Part shown: positions 7,628 through 16,105 of the stretch, piece by piece
Layout: each line of letters begins with the position of its first letter
Position numbering within the stretch: the stretch's first letter is position 1
Origin: Solihabitans fulvus
GTDB lineage: Bacteria; Actinomycetota; Actinomycetes; Mycobacteriales; Pseudonocardiaceae
Length of the DNA stretch: 64,000 nt
Assembly: GCF_008386585.1 (NCBI RefSeq)
Contig: NZ_VUOB01000031.1
Location: 41,190-105,189, forward strand
Direction of reading: 5' to 3'
Notes under the pieces: generated by a model
What the model saw: only the letters and a program-made list of their open reading frames with translations
Told to the model about the DNA's origin: nothing
Database searches by the model: none
Position numbers and translations under genes: made by a program

Positions 7628-9919
7628 ATGAGCACCACAGCGAGAACAGCACACGATGTGCGCGCCGATGCGACGACACAGCAGGTCGAGCTGGCCATCG
7701 GCGGGATGACCTGTGCCTCCTGCGCGGCCCGCATCGAACGCAAGCTGAACAAGGTCGACGGCGTCACCGCCACCGTCAACTACGCCACCGAGAAGGCCAA
7801 GGTCAGCTTCCCCGACGGCCTCTCCCCCGCCGATCTCGTCAAGGTCATCGAGGCCACCGGCTACACCGCCGAACTGCCCGCGCCACCCACCGCCGACACC
7901 GCCGACGAGGCGTCGGCCGAGCAGGACCCGACGCGCACGCTGCGCCAGCGGCTGATCGCCTCGACGCTGCTGGCCGTTCCGGTGATCGCGCTGGCGATGG
8001 TCCCGGCACTCCAGTTCACCTACTGGCAGTGGCTGTCCCTCGCGTTGGCCGCGCCCGTGGTGACCTGGGGCGCGTGGCCGTTCCACCGGGCCACCTGGAC
8101 CAACCTGCGGCACGGCGCAGCCACCATGGACACGCTGATCTCCATCGGCGTCGGCGCGGCCTTCCTGTGGTCGCTCTACGCCCTGTTCCTCGGCTCCGCT
8201 GGCGTTGCCGGCATGCGGCACGGCTTCGACCTCAGCGTGCGTCGGATCAGCGGCGACGGCAACATCTACCTCGAGGTCGCCGCCGGGGTCACCGTGTTCA
8301 TCCTCGCCGGCCGGTACTTCGAGGCCCGTTCCAAGCGCCGCGCTGGTGCCGCGCTGCGCGCGCTGCTCGAACTGGGCGCCAAGGACGTCGCGGTGCTGCA
8401 CGACGGCCGCGAGGTGCGCGTGCCGATCGACCAGCTCGCCGTCGGCGACCTGTTCGTGGTGCGGCCCGGCGAGAAGATCGCCACCGACGGCGTTGTCGCC
8501 GAGGGCACCTCTGCGGTGGATGCCAGCATGCTCACCGGCGAGTCCGTGCCCGTCGAGGTGCGGCCGGGCGACGCCGTGGTCGGCGCGACTGTCAACGCGG
8601 GCGGCCGGCTGGTCGTGCGGGCCACCAGGATCGGCGCGGACACGCAGCTCGCGCAGATGGCCACGCTCGTCGAGGACGCCCAGAACGGCAAGGCCGCCGC
8701 GCAGCGCCTCGCCGACCGGATCTCCGCGATCTTCGTGCCCATCGTCATCGCCCTCGCCGTCGGCACGCTGGCCTTCTGGCTCGGCGCCGGCACCGGCGCC
8801 AGTGCGGCCTTCACCGCCGCCGTCGCCGTGCTGATCATCGCCTGCCCCTGTGCCCTCGGGCTGGCCACGCCGACGGCGCTGCTGGTCGGCACCGGACGCG
8901 GGGCCCAGCTCGGCATCCTGATCAAGGGCCCTGAGGTGCTGGAGTCGACCCGCCGCGTGGACACCATCGTGCTGGACAAGACCGGCACCGTCACCACCGG
9001 GCAGATGAGCCTCACCGCCGTGCACACCGCCGACGGCGTCACCGAGGACGAGGCGCTTCGGCTGGCCGGCGCACTCGAACACGCCTCGGAGCACCCGATC
9101 GCCAGGGCGATCGCCACCGCGGCCGCCGACCGCACCGGTGAACTGCCGGCCGTGGAGGACTTCCAGAACATCGAGGGGCTCGGCGTGCAGGGCGTCGTCG
9201 ACGGGCACGCCGTGCTGGTCGGGCGGGCCCGGCTGCTGACGGACTGGAGCGTGCACCTCGACGACGACCTGGCCGCCGCGAAGCGGGAGGCCGAGAGCAA
9301 GGGCCGCACCGCGGTCCTGGTGGCCTGGGACGGCACGGCCCGCGCCGTGCTGGTGGTCGCCGACACGGTGAAGCCCACCTCCGCCGAGGCCATTCGCGGG
9401 CTGCGGCAGCTCGGGCTGCGGCCGGTGCTGCTCACCGGCGACAACGAGGCCGCCGCACGGGCCGTCGCCGCCGAGGTCGGCATCGACGAGGTGATCGCCG
9501 AGGTCATGCCGAGGGACAAGGTCGACGTGATCACCCGGTTGCAGGGCGAGGGCCGCGTCGTGGCGATGGTCGGCGACGGGGTCAACGACGCCGCCGCGCT
9601 CGCCATGGCCGATCTCGGCCTGGCCATGGGCACCGGCACCGATGTCGCCATCGAGGCGAGCGACGTCACCCTGGTGCGCGGCGACCTGCGCGCGGCCGTC
9701 GACGCCATCCGGTTGGCCCGCCGCACGCTGAACACCATCAAGGGCAACCTTTTCTGGGCGTTCGCCTACAACGTGGCCGCGCTCCCGCTCGCCGCGTTGG
9801 GGCTGCTCAACCCGATGATCGCCGGCTTCACCATGGCGTTCTCCTCGGTGTTCGTGGTCAGCAACAGCCTGCGGCTGCGGCGATTCACAAGCTCGGCCTC
9901 CGCGACTGCGGCAAGGTAG
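7628..9919 (+). CDS. copA: CopA-type Cu(I)-exporting P1B ATPase
   Basis: Heavy-metal P-type ATPase of 763 residues, the usual size. It has an N-terminal HMA domain with GMTCASC (about residues 28-34) and eight expected membrane helices. The intramembrane metal motif CPC is at 406-408, the phosphorylation motif DKTGT at 450-454, TGES lies in the actuator domain, and the hinge GDGVND is at 649-654. CPC plus one HMA domain identifies a copper (P1B-1) exporter at the plasma membrane. It follows copZ and the secreted His-rich protein in one operon behind the 6375 operator, with a strong AGGAGG upstream of the ATG. Confidence 0.93.
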   Translation: MSTTARTAHDVRADATTQQVELAIGGMTCASCAARIERKLNKVDGVTATVNYATEKAKVSFPDGLSPADLVKVIEATGYTAELPAPPTADTADEASAEQDPTRTLRQRLIASTLLAVPVIALAMVPALQFTYWQWLSLALAAPVVTWGAWPFHRATWTNLRHGAATMDTLISIGVGAAFLWSLYALFLGSAGVAGMRHGFDLSVRRISGDGNIYLEVAAGVTVFILAGRYFEARSKRRAGAALRALLELGAKDVAVLHDGREVRVPIDQLAVGDLFVVRPGEKIATDGVVAEGTSAVDASMLTGESVPVEVRPGDAVVGATVNAGGRLVVRATRIGADTQLAQMATLVEDAQNGKAAAQRLADRISAIFVPIVIALAVGTLAFWLGAGTGASAAFTAAVAVLIIACPCALGLATPTALLVGTGRGAQLGILIKGPEVLESTRRVDTIVLDKTGTVTTGQMSLTAVHTADGVTEDEALRLAGALEHASEHPIARAIATAAADRTGELPAVEDFQNIEGLGVQGVVDGHAVLVGRARLLTDWSVHLDDDLAAAKREAESKGRTAVLVAWDGTARAVLVVADTVKPTSAEAIRGLRQLGLRPVLLTGDNEAAARAVAAEVGIDEVIAEVMPRDKVDVITRLQGEGRVVAMVGDGVNDAAALAMADLGLAMGTGTDVAIEASDVTLVRGDLRAAVDAIRLARRTLNTIKGNLFWAFAYNVAALPLAALGLLNPMIAGFTMAFSSVFVVSNSLRLRRFTSSASATAAR

Positions 9920-9960
9920 TTCCAGGATGTCGGTCTCGAACGAGGATTGGATCCAGGGGC

Positions 9961-10410
9961 ATGCGATTCGCGGAGGACTACCCGGTCGGCAGCAGCTTCG
10001 AACTCGGCTCGCACATCGTGACAGCGGAGGAGATCACCCGGTTCGCGACACAGTACGACCCACAGCCGTACCACCTCAGCGAGGCGGAGGGACAGCAGTC
10101 GGCGTTCGGCGGCCTGATCGCGAGCGGGTGGAACACCGCGGCGATCTGGATGAGCCTGTACGTGCGGGCGATGCTGGAGGACTCCTCGGTCGAAGGGTCG
10201 CCCGGGGTCGACGAGCTGCGGTGGCTGACACCGGTGCGTCCCGGTGACGAGCTGTTTGGCCACGTGGAGGTCGCGGGGATGGTGCCGTCGCTGACGCGGC
10301 GGGACGTGCTGACGTTGCGGAAGAAGGGGTGGTTGACGCGCGGCGACGGCGAGACCGTCATGAGTCTCGTCCTGCACAGTCGGTTCACGCGTCGCCCCTC
10401 GGCCAACTGA
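9961..10410 (+). CDS. MaoC-like (R)-hydratase/dehydratase domain protein
   Basis: A 149-residue single hot-dog domain protein of the MaoC family. It opens MRFAEDYPVGSSFELGSH and contains the hydratase signature ITRFATQYDPQPYH (D and H expected as catalytic pair, about residues 30-42), followed by GLIASGW. It would hydrate or dehydrate an enoyl thioester. It lies 41 bp after copA and before the csoR promoter without a copper operator of its own, so it may simply be transcribed by read-through. A link to the copper pathway is not shown. Confidence 0.85.
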   Translation: MRFAEDYPVGSSFELGSHIVTAEEITRFATQYDPQPYHLSEAEGQQSAFGGLIASGWNTAAIWMSLYVRAMLEDSSVEGSPGVDELRWLTPVRPGDELFGHVEVAGMVPSLTRRDVLTLRKKGWLTRGDGETVMSLVLHSRFTRRPSAN

Positions 10411-10514
10411 CCGGTTCCGCGCGGGGTCGTCGGCCGGGTCGCCAACCGGCCCGGCCGACGGCCGTTTCGCCGTCGATCCCACGATGTGCGCACACCGCCG
10501 ACGGCGACACCGGT

Positions 10515-10529
10515 TACCCGAAGGGGGTA
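10515..10529 (+). promoter_or_regulatory. CsoR-type operator before csoR (autoregulation)
   Basis: TACCCGAAGGGGGTA, an inverted C-tract/G-tract pair, lies about 52 bp before the preferred csoR start. It implies that CsoR represses its own gene. It directly abuts the ATG at 10531, so a start there would leave no room for a leader, which is one reason to prefer the later ATG at 10582. Confidence 0.75.
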
Positions 10530-10581
10530 TATGCTGATCACGGAGTGTTCCTGTCCCGACGGTGCGCGTTTCAGGAGTCTC

Positions 10582-10863
10582 ATGTATGGCTATGCCAACG
10601 AGAAAGAGGACCACCTCCGTCGTCTCCGCCGAATCGAGGGCCAGGTCCGCGGCCTGCAACGGATGATCGAGGACGACAAGTACTGCATCGACATCCTCAC
10701 GCAGATCTCCGCGGCCACCAAGGCGTTGCAGGCGGTCTCCCTCGCCCTGCTCGACGAGCACCTCAAGCACTGCGTCACGCAGGCGATCAGCGAGGGCGGC
10801 GAGGCCGCCGAGGTCAAGATCCGCGAGGCGAGCAACGCCATCGCGCGGCTCGTTCGTTCGTAG
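10582..10863 (+). CDS. csoR: CsoR copper-sensing repressor
   Basis: A 93-residue CsoR/RcnR-family all-helical repressor (MYGYANEKEDHLRRLRRIEGQVRG...). The Cu(I) ligand set Cys-His-Cys is present: C in DKYCIDIL, then H and C in LDEHLKHCV. This identifies a copper rather than a nickel or formaldehyde sensor. Apo-CsoR binds GC-rich operators and Cu(I) releases it. The reading frame extends upstream to 10486 and 10531, but AGGAG lies just before the ATG at 10582 and the operator occupies 10515-10529. It is the probable regulator of all seven sites described here. Confidence 0.9.
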   Translation: MYGYANEKEDHLRRLRRIEGQVRGLQRMIEDDKYCIDILTQISAATKALQAVSLALLDEHLKHCVTQAISEGGEAAEVKIREASNAIARLVRS

Positions 10864-10952
10864 TTCACCGCGCCCTTCGCCGCGACCATCCAGCACCCCC
10901 TCGGCATCCGAGTGATGTCCGCGCTCTCCCTCATGCACCCGTCGCCACGAGA

Positions 10953-10967
10953 TACCCCCGTAGGGTA
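10953..10967 (+). promoter_or_regulatory. CsoR-type operator, upstream of the exporter gene (distal site)
   Basis: TACCCCCGTAGGGTA, an inverted repeat lying 125 bp before the MFS exporter start and downstream of csoR. Its TAGGGT half has the look of a -10 element. Together with the site at 11066 it would place the exporter under copper control. Confidence 0.7.
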
Positions 10968-11065
10968 ATCTGCTCGACACGCTCTGGTCTCGACGGCACG
11001 ATCACTTCCGCCAGCTCACCGCGGAATCTCCCGATCTTGACGCCGGCACCAGCATCGACATCCAA

Positions 11066-11080
11066 TACCCCACCCCGGTA
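11066..11080 (+). promoter_or_regulatory. CsoR-type operator, proximal to the exporter gene
   Basis: TACCCCACCCCGGTA ends just before the ribosome-binding region (GGAGTAGGA) of the MFS gene at 11092. It is less symmetric than the others (TACC...GGTA arms with a C-rich middle), so it is a weaker call. Confidence 0.5.
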
Positions 11081-11091
11081 TGGAGTAGGAC

Positions 11092-12537
11092 ATGACAAGC
11101 AACGGACCGACCCCCAGCCCGACCCGCTGGCTGGCGTTGGTGTTCATCGCGGCGGCCCAGGCCATGGTCATCATGGACACCTCGATCATCGGCGTGGCCC
11201 TGCCGAGGATCCAGGCCGATCTCGGCTTCTCCCAGGAGAACCTCTCCTGGGTGTTCAACGCCTACGTCGTCGCCTTCGGCGGGCTGCTCCTGCTCGGCGG
11301 CAAGCTCGCCGACCTGTTCGGCGCCAAGAAGCTGTTCCTCACCGGTTGGACCGTCCTTGGTGTCGGGTCCCTCATCGCCGGCATGGCCAACCACGTGTGG
11401 GTCGAGCTGGTCGGGCGTGCCGCGCAGGGCGTCGGCGCCGCGCTCATCGCGCCGGCCGCGCTGACGCTGCTGATGATGCTCTTCGGGCACAACCCGAAGG
11501 AGCTCGGCAAGGCGCTCGCGCTGTACGGCGCGGCGGCTCCCGCAGGCGGCACCGCCGGCGTCTTCCTCGGCGGCGTGATCACCCAGTACATCAGCTGGCC
11601 CTGGGTCTTCTACATCAACATCCCGATCGCTCTGATCACCCTCGTATTCGCGCCCCGGCTGATGCCGAGCGCGTCGGGCCAGCGCGGCTCCGTCGACGTC
11701 CTCGGCGCGCTCACCGTCACCGCGGGGCTGGCCACCGCCGTCTACGCGATCGTCCGCGCCCCGGAGGTCGGCTGGGGTTCCGCGAAGACCTGGGGCGCGC
11801 TCGCCGTCGCGGTGGTGCTGCTCGGCGCGTTCCTCGGCATCCAGGCCAAGCGGCGCCAGCCGTTGATGCGGTTGGGCATCCTCCGCGCGCCGAACCTCGC
11901 CGCGGCGAACCTCGCCCAGCTACTGCTCGGCGGGGCGTGGATTCCGATGTGGTTCTTCCTCAACCTCTACCTCCAGCAGGTGCTCGGCCTCAGCGCCTTC
12001 CCCAGCGGCGCGGCGCTGCTGCCGATGACCGTGGCCATCATGGTCATGATGATCGTGGTGTCTCCCAAGGTGATGGCCCGCTTCGGCCCGAAGACCGGCG
12101 TCGTCGCCGGCCTGCTGGTGCTGGCCGCCGGGCTCGTCGTGCTGTCCCTGGCCCGGCCGACCGGCAACTTCCTCGTCGACGTGTTGCCCGCCTCGCTCAT
12201 CGCCGCGGTCGGCATGGGGTTGGCGTTCATCCCGTCGCTCGGCACCGCGCTGTCCAGCGCGCCGCCGGAGGAGGGCGGCCTGGCCTCGGGCATCGTCAAC
12301 ACCAGCTACCAGGTCGGCTCCGCGCTCGGCCTCGCCGCGATGACGGCGCTGGCGGCCGCCAGGGGCGCCGGACAGCTCGGCGACCACACGGCGCTCACGC
12401 ACGGCTTCTCCGCCGCGTTCGTCGGCGCGGCCGTGATCGCCGTCGTCGGCGCGCTGCTCGCGGCCCTCATGCTGCGCATCCCCCGCCCCGGCAAGGTTTC
12501 CGCCGAGTCGACGTCCGACAGCGGCGTGCGCGCCTAG
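11092..12537 (+). CDS. DHA2-type 14-TM MFS drug/proton antiporter
   Basis: A 481-residue major facilitator of the EmrB/QacA (14 transmembrane segment) family. The first helix ends in the DHA2 pattern MVIMDTSIIGVALPRIQADL. The loop 2-3 motif is GGKLADLFGAKK, and a motif-C-like GAAAPAGGTAGVFLGG lies in helix 5. It would export an organic solute by proton antiport. Its position behind two CsoR-type sites and next to the biosynthetic genes suggests it exports the pathway product or its copper complex rather than copper itself. A strong hairpin follows. Confidence 0.88.
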   Translation: MTSNGPTPSPTRWLALVFIAAAQAMVIMDTSIIGVALPRIQADLGFSQENLSWVFNAYVVAFGGLLLLGGKLADLFGAKKLFLTGWTVLGVGSLIAGMANHVWVELVGRAAQGVGAALIAPAALTLLMMLFGHNPKELGKALALYGAAAPAGGTAGVFLGGVITQYISWPWVFYINIPIALITLVFAPRLMPSASGQRGSVDVLGALTVTAGLATAVYAIVRAPEVGWGSAKTWGALAVAVVLLGAFLGIQAKRRQPLMRLGILRAPNLAAANLAQLLLGGAWIPMWFFLNLYLQQVLGLSAFPSGAALLPMTVAIMVMMIVVSPKVMARFGPKTGVVAGLLVLAAGLVVLSLARPTGNFLVDVLPASLIAAVGMGLAFIPSLGTALSSAPPEEGGLASGIVNTSYQVGSALGLAAMTALAAARGAGQLGDHTALTHGFSAAFVGAAVIAVVGALLAALMLRIPRPGKVSAESTSDSGVRA

Positions 12538-12555
12538 CAGCGGCCGACGCGACAC

Positions 12556-12600
12556 TCCGGGTGTGGGCGGGAGGCAACCAAGGCCCCGCTCACACCCGGA
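12556..12600. terminator. Hairpin terminator between the exporter and the convergent PLP-enzyme gene
   Basis: An inverted repeat with arms TCCGGGTGTGgGCGGG and CCCCGCtCACACCCGGA (one mismatch). It lies 19 bp after the MFS stop and 80 bp beyond the end of the convergent gene. There is no long T tract. Position and stem strength support termination in both directions. Confidence 0.65.
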
Positions 12601-12679
12601 CTCCACGGCAGAAGCGCCGATGCGCGACGTGATCGTCGGGCCGTGCTCATTCGCGCGGCGACGCGGACCCGGCGCCGGG

Positions 12680-13903
12680 TCAGGCGCAGCGGGCGAGTGC
12701 CTGCTCGAAGTCGCGCCACAGATCGTCCCGGTGTTCGAGGCCGACGGCCACCCGGACGGTTCCCGGCCCGATTCCGGCCGCCCGCAACGAAACCTCGTCG
12801 AGCTCGCGGTGTGAGGTGCTCGCCGGATGCAGCACGAGGGTCTCGACGCCGCCGAGGGACACGGCCAGCGAGGCCAGCTCGACGGAGCTGATGAACATCT
12901 GGCCGGCCCCCCGGCCACCGGCGAGGTCGAACGCCAGCACGCCGCCGTAGCCCGCCAGCAACCGCTTGGCCACCAGGTGGTCGGGGTGGTCGGACAGGCC
13001 GGGCCAGTGCACCGCCCGCACGGCGGGATGCGCGGCCAGCCGGTGCGCGAGGAACTCCGCGTTCGCGCAGTGCGCGCGCATGCGCAGCGGCAGGGTCTGC
13101 AACCCGCGAATGGTCAGCCACGCCGCGAACGGGTCCGCGCTCGCGCCGAGCTCGACCGCGCGGGACCACGTCGCCAGGTGCTGCTCCTCGGTTGCGAAGA
13201 CGGCGACGCCGCCAAGCACGTCCGAGTGGCCGCCGAGGTACTTGGTCGTCGAGTGGACGACGACGTCGGCCCCGTGCTCCAACGGCCGGCACAGCAGCGG
13301 GGACGCGAACGAGTTGTCCACCACCGAGATCAGGCCGTGCGCCCTGCCCACGTCGATGAGCGCGGGCAGGTCGCAGACCTGGGTCATCGGGTTGGCGATC
13401 GTCTCCAGGTACAGCACGCGGGACCGGGGCCGCAGCGCCCGCCGCACCTCGTCGGGATCCTGGCCGCCGACGTGGCTTACCTCGATGCCGAACCGCTCGG
13501 CCAGCTCGCCGAACAGCGCGAACGTTCCCCCGTAGAGGCAGCGTTGCGCGATGACGTGGTCCCCCGATCGCAGCAGCGACAACAGGACCGAGCTGATCGC
13601 GCCCATGCCGGACGCCGTCGCCAGCGCCGCCGCCCCGCCCTCGAGCGCGGCGACCGTGTTCTCCAGCGCCCGCACGGTGGGGTTGCCCCTGCGGGTGTAG
13701 ACGAAGGCACCGTCCGGCCCGCTCATCGCCTCCGCGAGCGCGGCCGGATCGTCGAACGCGAAGCTGGAGGTCTGGTACAGCGGCACCGACAGCGGCCGGC
13801 AGCCCACCAGCTCGGCGGCGGCCACGTGCACGGCTCGGGTTTCCTGGTGCAGGGCACGGATCGGCGACCGCACGGCGTCATCGGCGGCTGGTCTCGACGG
13901 CAT
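12680..13903 (-). CDS. Cys/Met-metabolism PLP enzyme (C-S lyase / trans-sulfuration family)
   Basis: A 407-residue fold-type I PLP enzyme of the cystathionine gamma-synthase / methionine gamma-lyase family. It shows Y-x-R (YTRRGNPT, about 69-76), the PLP-pyridine aspartate in VVDNSF (about D186) and the Schiff-base lysine in HSTTKYLGGHSD (about K211). Members make or break C-S bonds at the beta or gamma carbon. The ATG at 13903 has GGGAG upstream; an in-frame arginine-rich extension to 13990 overlaps the previous gene and is rejected. It is the second gene of an operon with the PIG-L gene (28 bp gap), under the CsoR-type promoter near 14675. I suggest it cleaves a cysteine conjugate to release a thiol, but methionine or cysteine supply is an alternative. 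Confidence 0.85.
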   Translation of the reverse strand: MPSRPAADDAVRSPIRALHQETRAVHVAAAELVGCRPLSVPLYQTSSFAFDDPAALAEAMSGPDGAFVYTRRGNPTVRALENTVAALEGGAAALATASGMGAISSVLLSLLRSGDHVIAQRCLYGGTFALFGELAERFGIEVSHVGGQDPDEVRRALRPRSRVLYLETIANPMTQVCDLPALIDVGRAHGLISVVDNSFASPLLCRPLEHGADVVVHSTTKYLGGHSDVLGGVAVFATEEQHLATWSRAVELGASADPFAAWLTIRGLQTLPLRMRAHCANAEFLAHRLAAHPAVRAVHWPGLSDHPDHLVAKRLLAGYGGVLAFDLAGGRGAGQMFISSVELASLAVSLGGVETLVLHPASTSHRELDEVSLRAAGIGPGTVRVAVGLEHRDDLWRDFEQALARCA

Positions 13904-13931
13904 TGCCTCTCCCAAGGTCCGGTCAGTCCGG

Positions 13932-14654
13932 TCAGGCGGTCGACGCGACCTGGAACGACTCGGCGAGCCGCCCCGGCCGAAGTCCCGCACGGCGCGCGTT
14001 GTCCCCCAGCCACCGGCGAAGCTGCTCCTCGAGGTCGGCGAGGTGCGCGGTCTGCGAGGCGTGTTCGCGCAGGGCGGCCAGCTTCAGCTCGAACACGTCG
14101 GTCACGTCGACGTGGTGATTGGGCCGAGGACCACCGAAGATCCAGAGCTGCGGCACGGCAAAGGCTTCCAGGCCCTCGTTGTCGAGAAGTTCCCGATGGG
14201 CCAGCGGATTGCGCGCCTCGGGGTAGGCGACGCGCAGCGCCGCCTCGCCGGTCACCCGGTGGTCGGGGTGACTGTCCGGCATCCGCTCCCAGTTGATTTC
14301 CGGGCTTGGCATCACCATCCGCTGCGGCCGGACCTGGCGGACGACCCTGGCGAGGTCGCGGCGCAGCGGCCCGGACAGCTCCAGTTCCCCGTCTGGGTAG
14401 CCGAGGAACCGCACGTCCTCGACGCCGACGACCTTCGCCGCCGCCGTCTGCTCGGCGCGCCGGACCGCGGCGACGTGCGCGCGGGAAACGCCGCCCGCCG
14501 ACCAGCCCGCGTCGCCGTCGGTGACGACGCAGTAGGTCGTCTCGACGCCCTCGGCCGCCCATCGGGCGACAGTTCCCGAAGCCAGGTAGTCGACGTCGTC
14601 GGGATGCGCGGCGACGACCAGTGCCTTTCGCGTGATCATCGGGTCGGAATCCAT
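13932..14654 (-). CDS. PIG-L (LmbE-like) zinc amidase/deacetylase
   Basis: A 240-residue PIG-L domain protein with the zinc-site motif AHPDDVD near residue 15 (the family has AHPDD[ED]) and the second metal and catalytic motif SHPDHR near residue 125. Relatives include MshB/Mca (mycothiol biosynthesis and mycothiol S-conjugate amidase) and LmbE of lincomycin biosynthesis. The ATG at 14654 lies about 7 bp from the -10 region of the copper-type promoter, suggesting a leaderless transcript; the alternative ATG at 14639 has no better signal. It is the first gene of the 14654-12680 operon. Whether it acts on mycothiol conjugates, as the neighbourhood suggests, or on another N-acetyl sugar or amide is open. 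Confidence 0.85.
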   Translation of the reverse strand: MDSDPMITRKALVVAAHPDDVDYLASGTVARWAAEGVETTYCVVTDGDAGWSAGGVSRAHVAAVRRAEQTAAAKVVGVEDVRFLGYPDGELELSGPLRRDLARVVRQVRPQRMVMPSPEINWERMPDSHPDHRVTGEAALRVAYPEARNPLAHRELLDNEGLEAFAVPQLWIFGGPRPNHHVDVTDVFELKLAALREHASQTAHLADLEEQLRRWLGDNARRAGLRPGRLAESFQVASTA

Positions 14655-14660
14655 TGTCAC

Positions 14661-14689
14661 AGATACCCCTACGCTATGACGTTCATCAA
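14661..14689 (-). promoter_or_regulatory. Copper-type promoter/operator of the PIG-L operon
   Basis: On the minus strand TTGATG (14689-14684) and GTATCT (14666-14661) are spaced by 17 bp. Within this lies the CsoR-like sequence read on the plus strand as TACCCCTACGCTA (14664-14676). The predicted transcription start would fall at or next to the ATG at 14654. The right half-site is imperfect. Confidence 0.55.
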
Positions 14690-14849
14690 AGCAACCTCGG
14701 TAAGTCGGGACTTCTGCGGCACGCCCGCCGTTCGGACCAGCCGACAATGTGGCATTGCGCCCAAGACCCGAGTGCGATCTGCCGTAATGTCTGTCCCAGA
14801 ACGAAACCGCTGCACCGCAACGCCTGCGAGCTACCTGCGAGAACTGTGC

Positions 14850-14879
14850 TTGCACGGAGTACCATACTCCCCTAGGGTA
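14850..14879 (+). promoter_or_regulatory. Copper-type promoter/operator of the N-oxygenase/carrier-protein operon
   Basis: A -35 TTGCAC (14850-14855) and -10 TAGGGT (14873-14878) are separated by 17 bp. The CsoR-like palindrome TACTCCCCTAGGGTA (14865-14879) covers the -10. It lies 105 bp before the methyltransferase start at 14984. The whole divergent gap 14655-14983 (329 bp) holds this site and the one at 14664-14676; I see no gene in it. Confidence 0.7.
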
Positions 14880-14983
14880 GCGAGAAGGCAAGGTCCACGA
14901 CCTGCTCCGCCCTCTGGGGAGTTACTGGGCGGCACATCGCAGGTCGAGTGCGTCATTTCGACTGTGCTCAGGAAGGCTCGTTC

Positions 14984-16036
14984 ATGGCGGGAGATCCAAG
15001 CTTAGATTTCCAGCAGAGAATGATCCGCGACGCGGCGACGGCACTGCACGCGATCACGGTCTCCATCGGTCGCAGGCTCGGCATTTACCAGCAGCTGGCT
15101 GGACAGGGACACCTGAGCGTCGACGAACTCGTGCGGCGCACCGGAACCACCGAGCGCTACCTCAGAGAATGGCTGCACGCCCAGGTCAGCGCCGGTTACC
15201 TCGAGCACGATCCCGTGGCCGACACCTATCTGCTGCCCGACGCGCACGCGCCGGTGCTGACCGACGAGGACTCCCCCGCGTTCGGCGCCGGGTTCTTCCC
15301 CGTCCTGCAACACCTCTACGCGACCGAGGACCGGCTGGTCGACGCGTTCCAGCACGGCGACGGGGTCGCGTGGCACGCGCACAACCCCGCCTTCGACTCG
15401 GCGCTGGCCAGGTTCTTCCTGCCGAGCTACCGCGCCAACATCGTGCGCAACTGGCTGCCCGCCCTCGACGGCGTCGTGGACACGCTCGCCTCGGGCGGCA
15501 CGGTCGCCGACATCGGGTGCGGCGAGGGATACTCGACGCTGCTCATGGCGGAGGCCTTCCCGCGCGCCACCTTCCACGGCTTCGACTACTCCGCCGAGCC
15601 GATCGCGCGGGCCAAGGCGATGGCCGACGAACGCGGGCTGTCCGGGCGGGTGCAGTTCGACACCGCGATGGCCGACAGCGACACCGGCCGCCGCTACGAC
15701 CTCGTCACGTTCTTCAACTGCCTGCACGACATGGGCGACCCGGTGGCCGCCGCGCGGCAGGTGCGCGACAGCCTCGCGCCCGGCGGCACCTGGATGTTGG
15801 TCGAACCCAACGCTTCTGCGGACCTCGACGCGAACCGCCACCCGGCGGGACGCCTGTTCATGAGCCTGTCCGTGGTGATGTGCCTCCCCGCCGCCGCCGC
15901 GCAGCAGGGTCCCTACGCCCTCGGCAACCACGCCGGCGAGGACGTGCTGGAGGACATCGCCCGGCAGGCGGGCTTCACGCACTGGCGACGCGCGGCGGAG
16001 ACGCCCTTCAGCGCCGTCTACGAGATTCGCCCCTGA
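14984..16036 (+). CDS. SAM-dependent methyltransferase with N-terminal winged-helix domain (Rv2258c-like)
   Basis: A 350-residue class I methyltransferase. The N-terminal winged-helix dimerisation region (about residues 10-90) includes LSVDELVRRTGTTERYLREW, as in O/N-methyltransferases of secondary metabolism. The Rossmann domain follows with motif I VADIGCGEGYST at about residue 170 and a mid-domain VTFFNCLHDM. The ATG at 14984 has AGGAAGG upstream; the longer frame from 14948 lacks a site. It is the first gene of the operon 14984-18179, under the copper-type promoter. The acceptor is unknown. In this setting an N- or O-methylation of the amino-acid-derived product is likely. Confidence 0.85.
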   Translation: MAGDPSLDFQQRMIRDAATALHAITVSIGRRLGIYQQLAGQGHLSVDELVRRTGTTERYLREWLHAQVSAGYLEHDPVADTYLLPDAHAPVLTDEDSPAFGAGFFPVLQHLYATEDRLVDAFQHGDGVAWHAHNPAFDSALARFFLPSYRANIVRNWLPALDGVVDTLASGGTVADIGCGEGYSTLLMAEAFPRATFHGFDYSAEPIARAKAMADERGLSGRVQFDTAMADSDTGRRYDLVTFFNCLHDMGDPVAAARQVRDSLAPGGTWMLVEPNASADLDANRHPAGRLFMSLSVVMCLPAAAAQQGPYALGNHAGEDVLEDIARQAGFTHWRRAAETPFSAVYEIRP

Positions 16037-16105
16037 CCGACAATCCCTGCCGGCACACCGACGACGAACTCGCGACCGCACAGCCACTGACCACCTGGGG
16101 GACAC

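Noticed and set aside
10486..10581. Longer CsoR N-terminus from 10486 or 10531
   Set aside because: The extension covers the operator at 10515-10529 and has no ribosome site, while AGGAG precedes the ATG at 10582.
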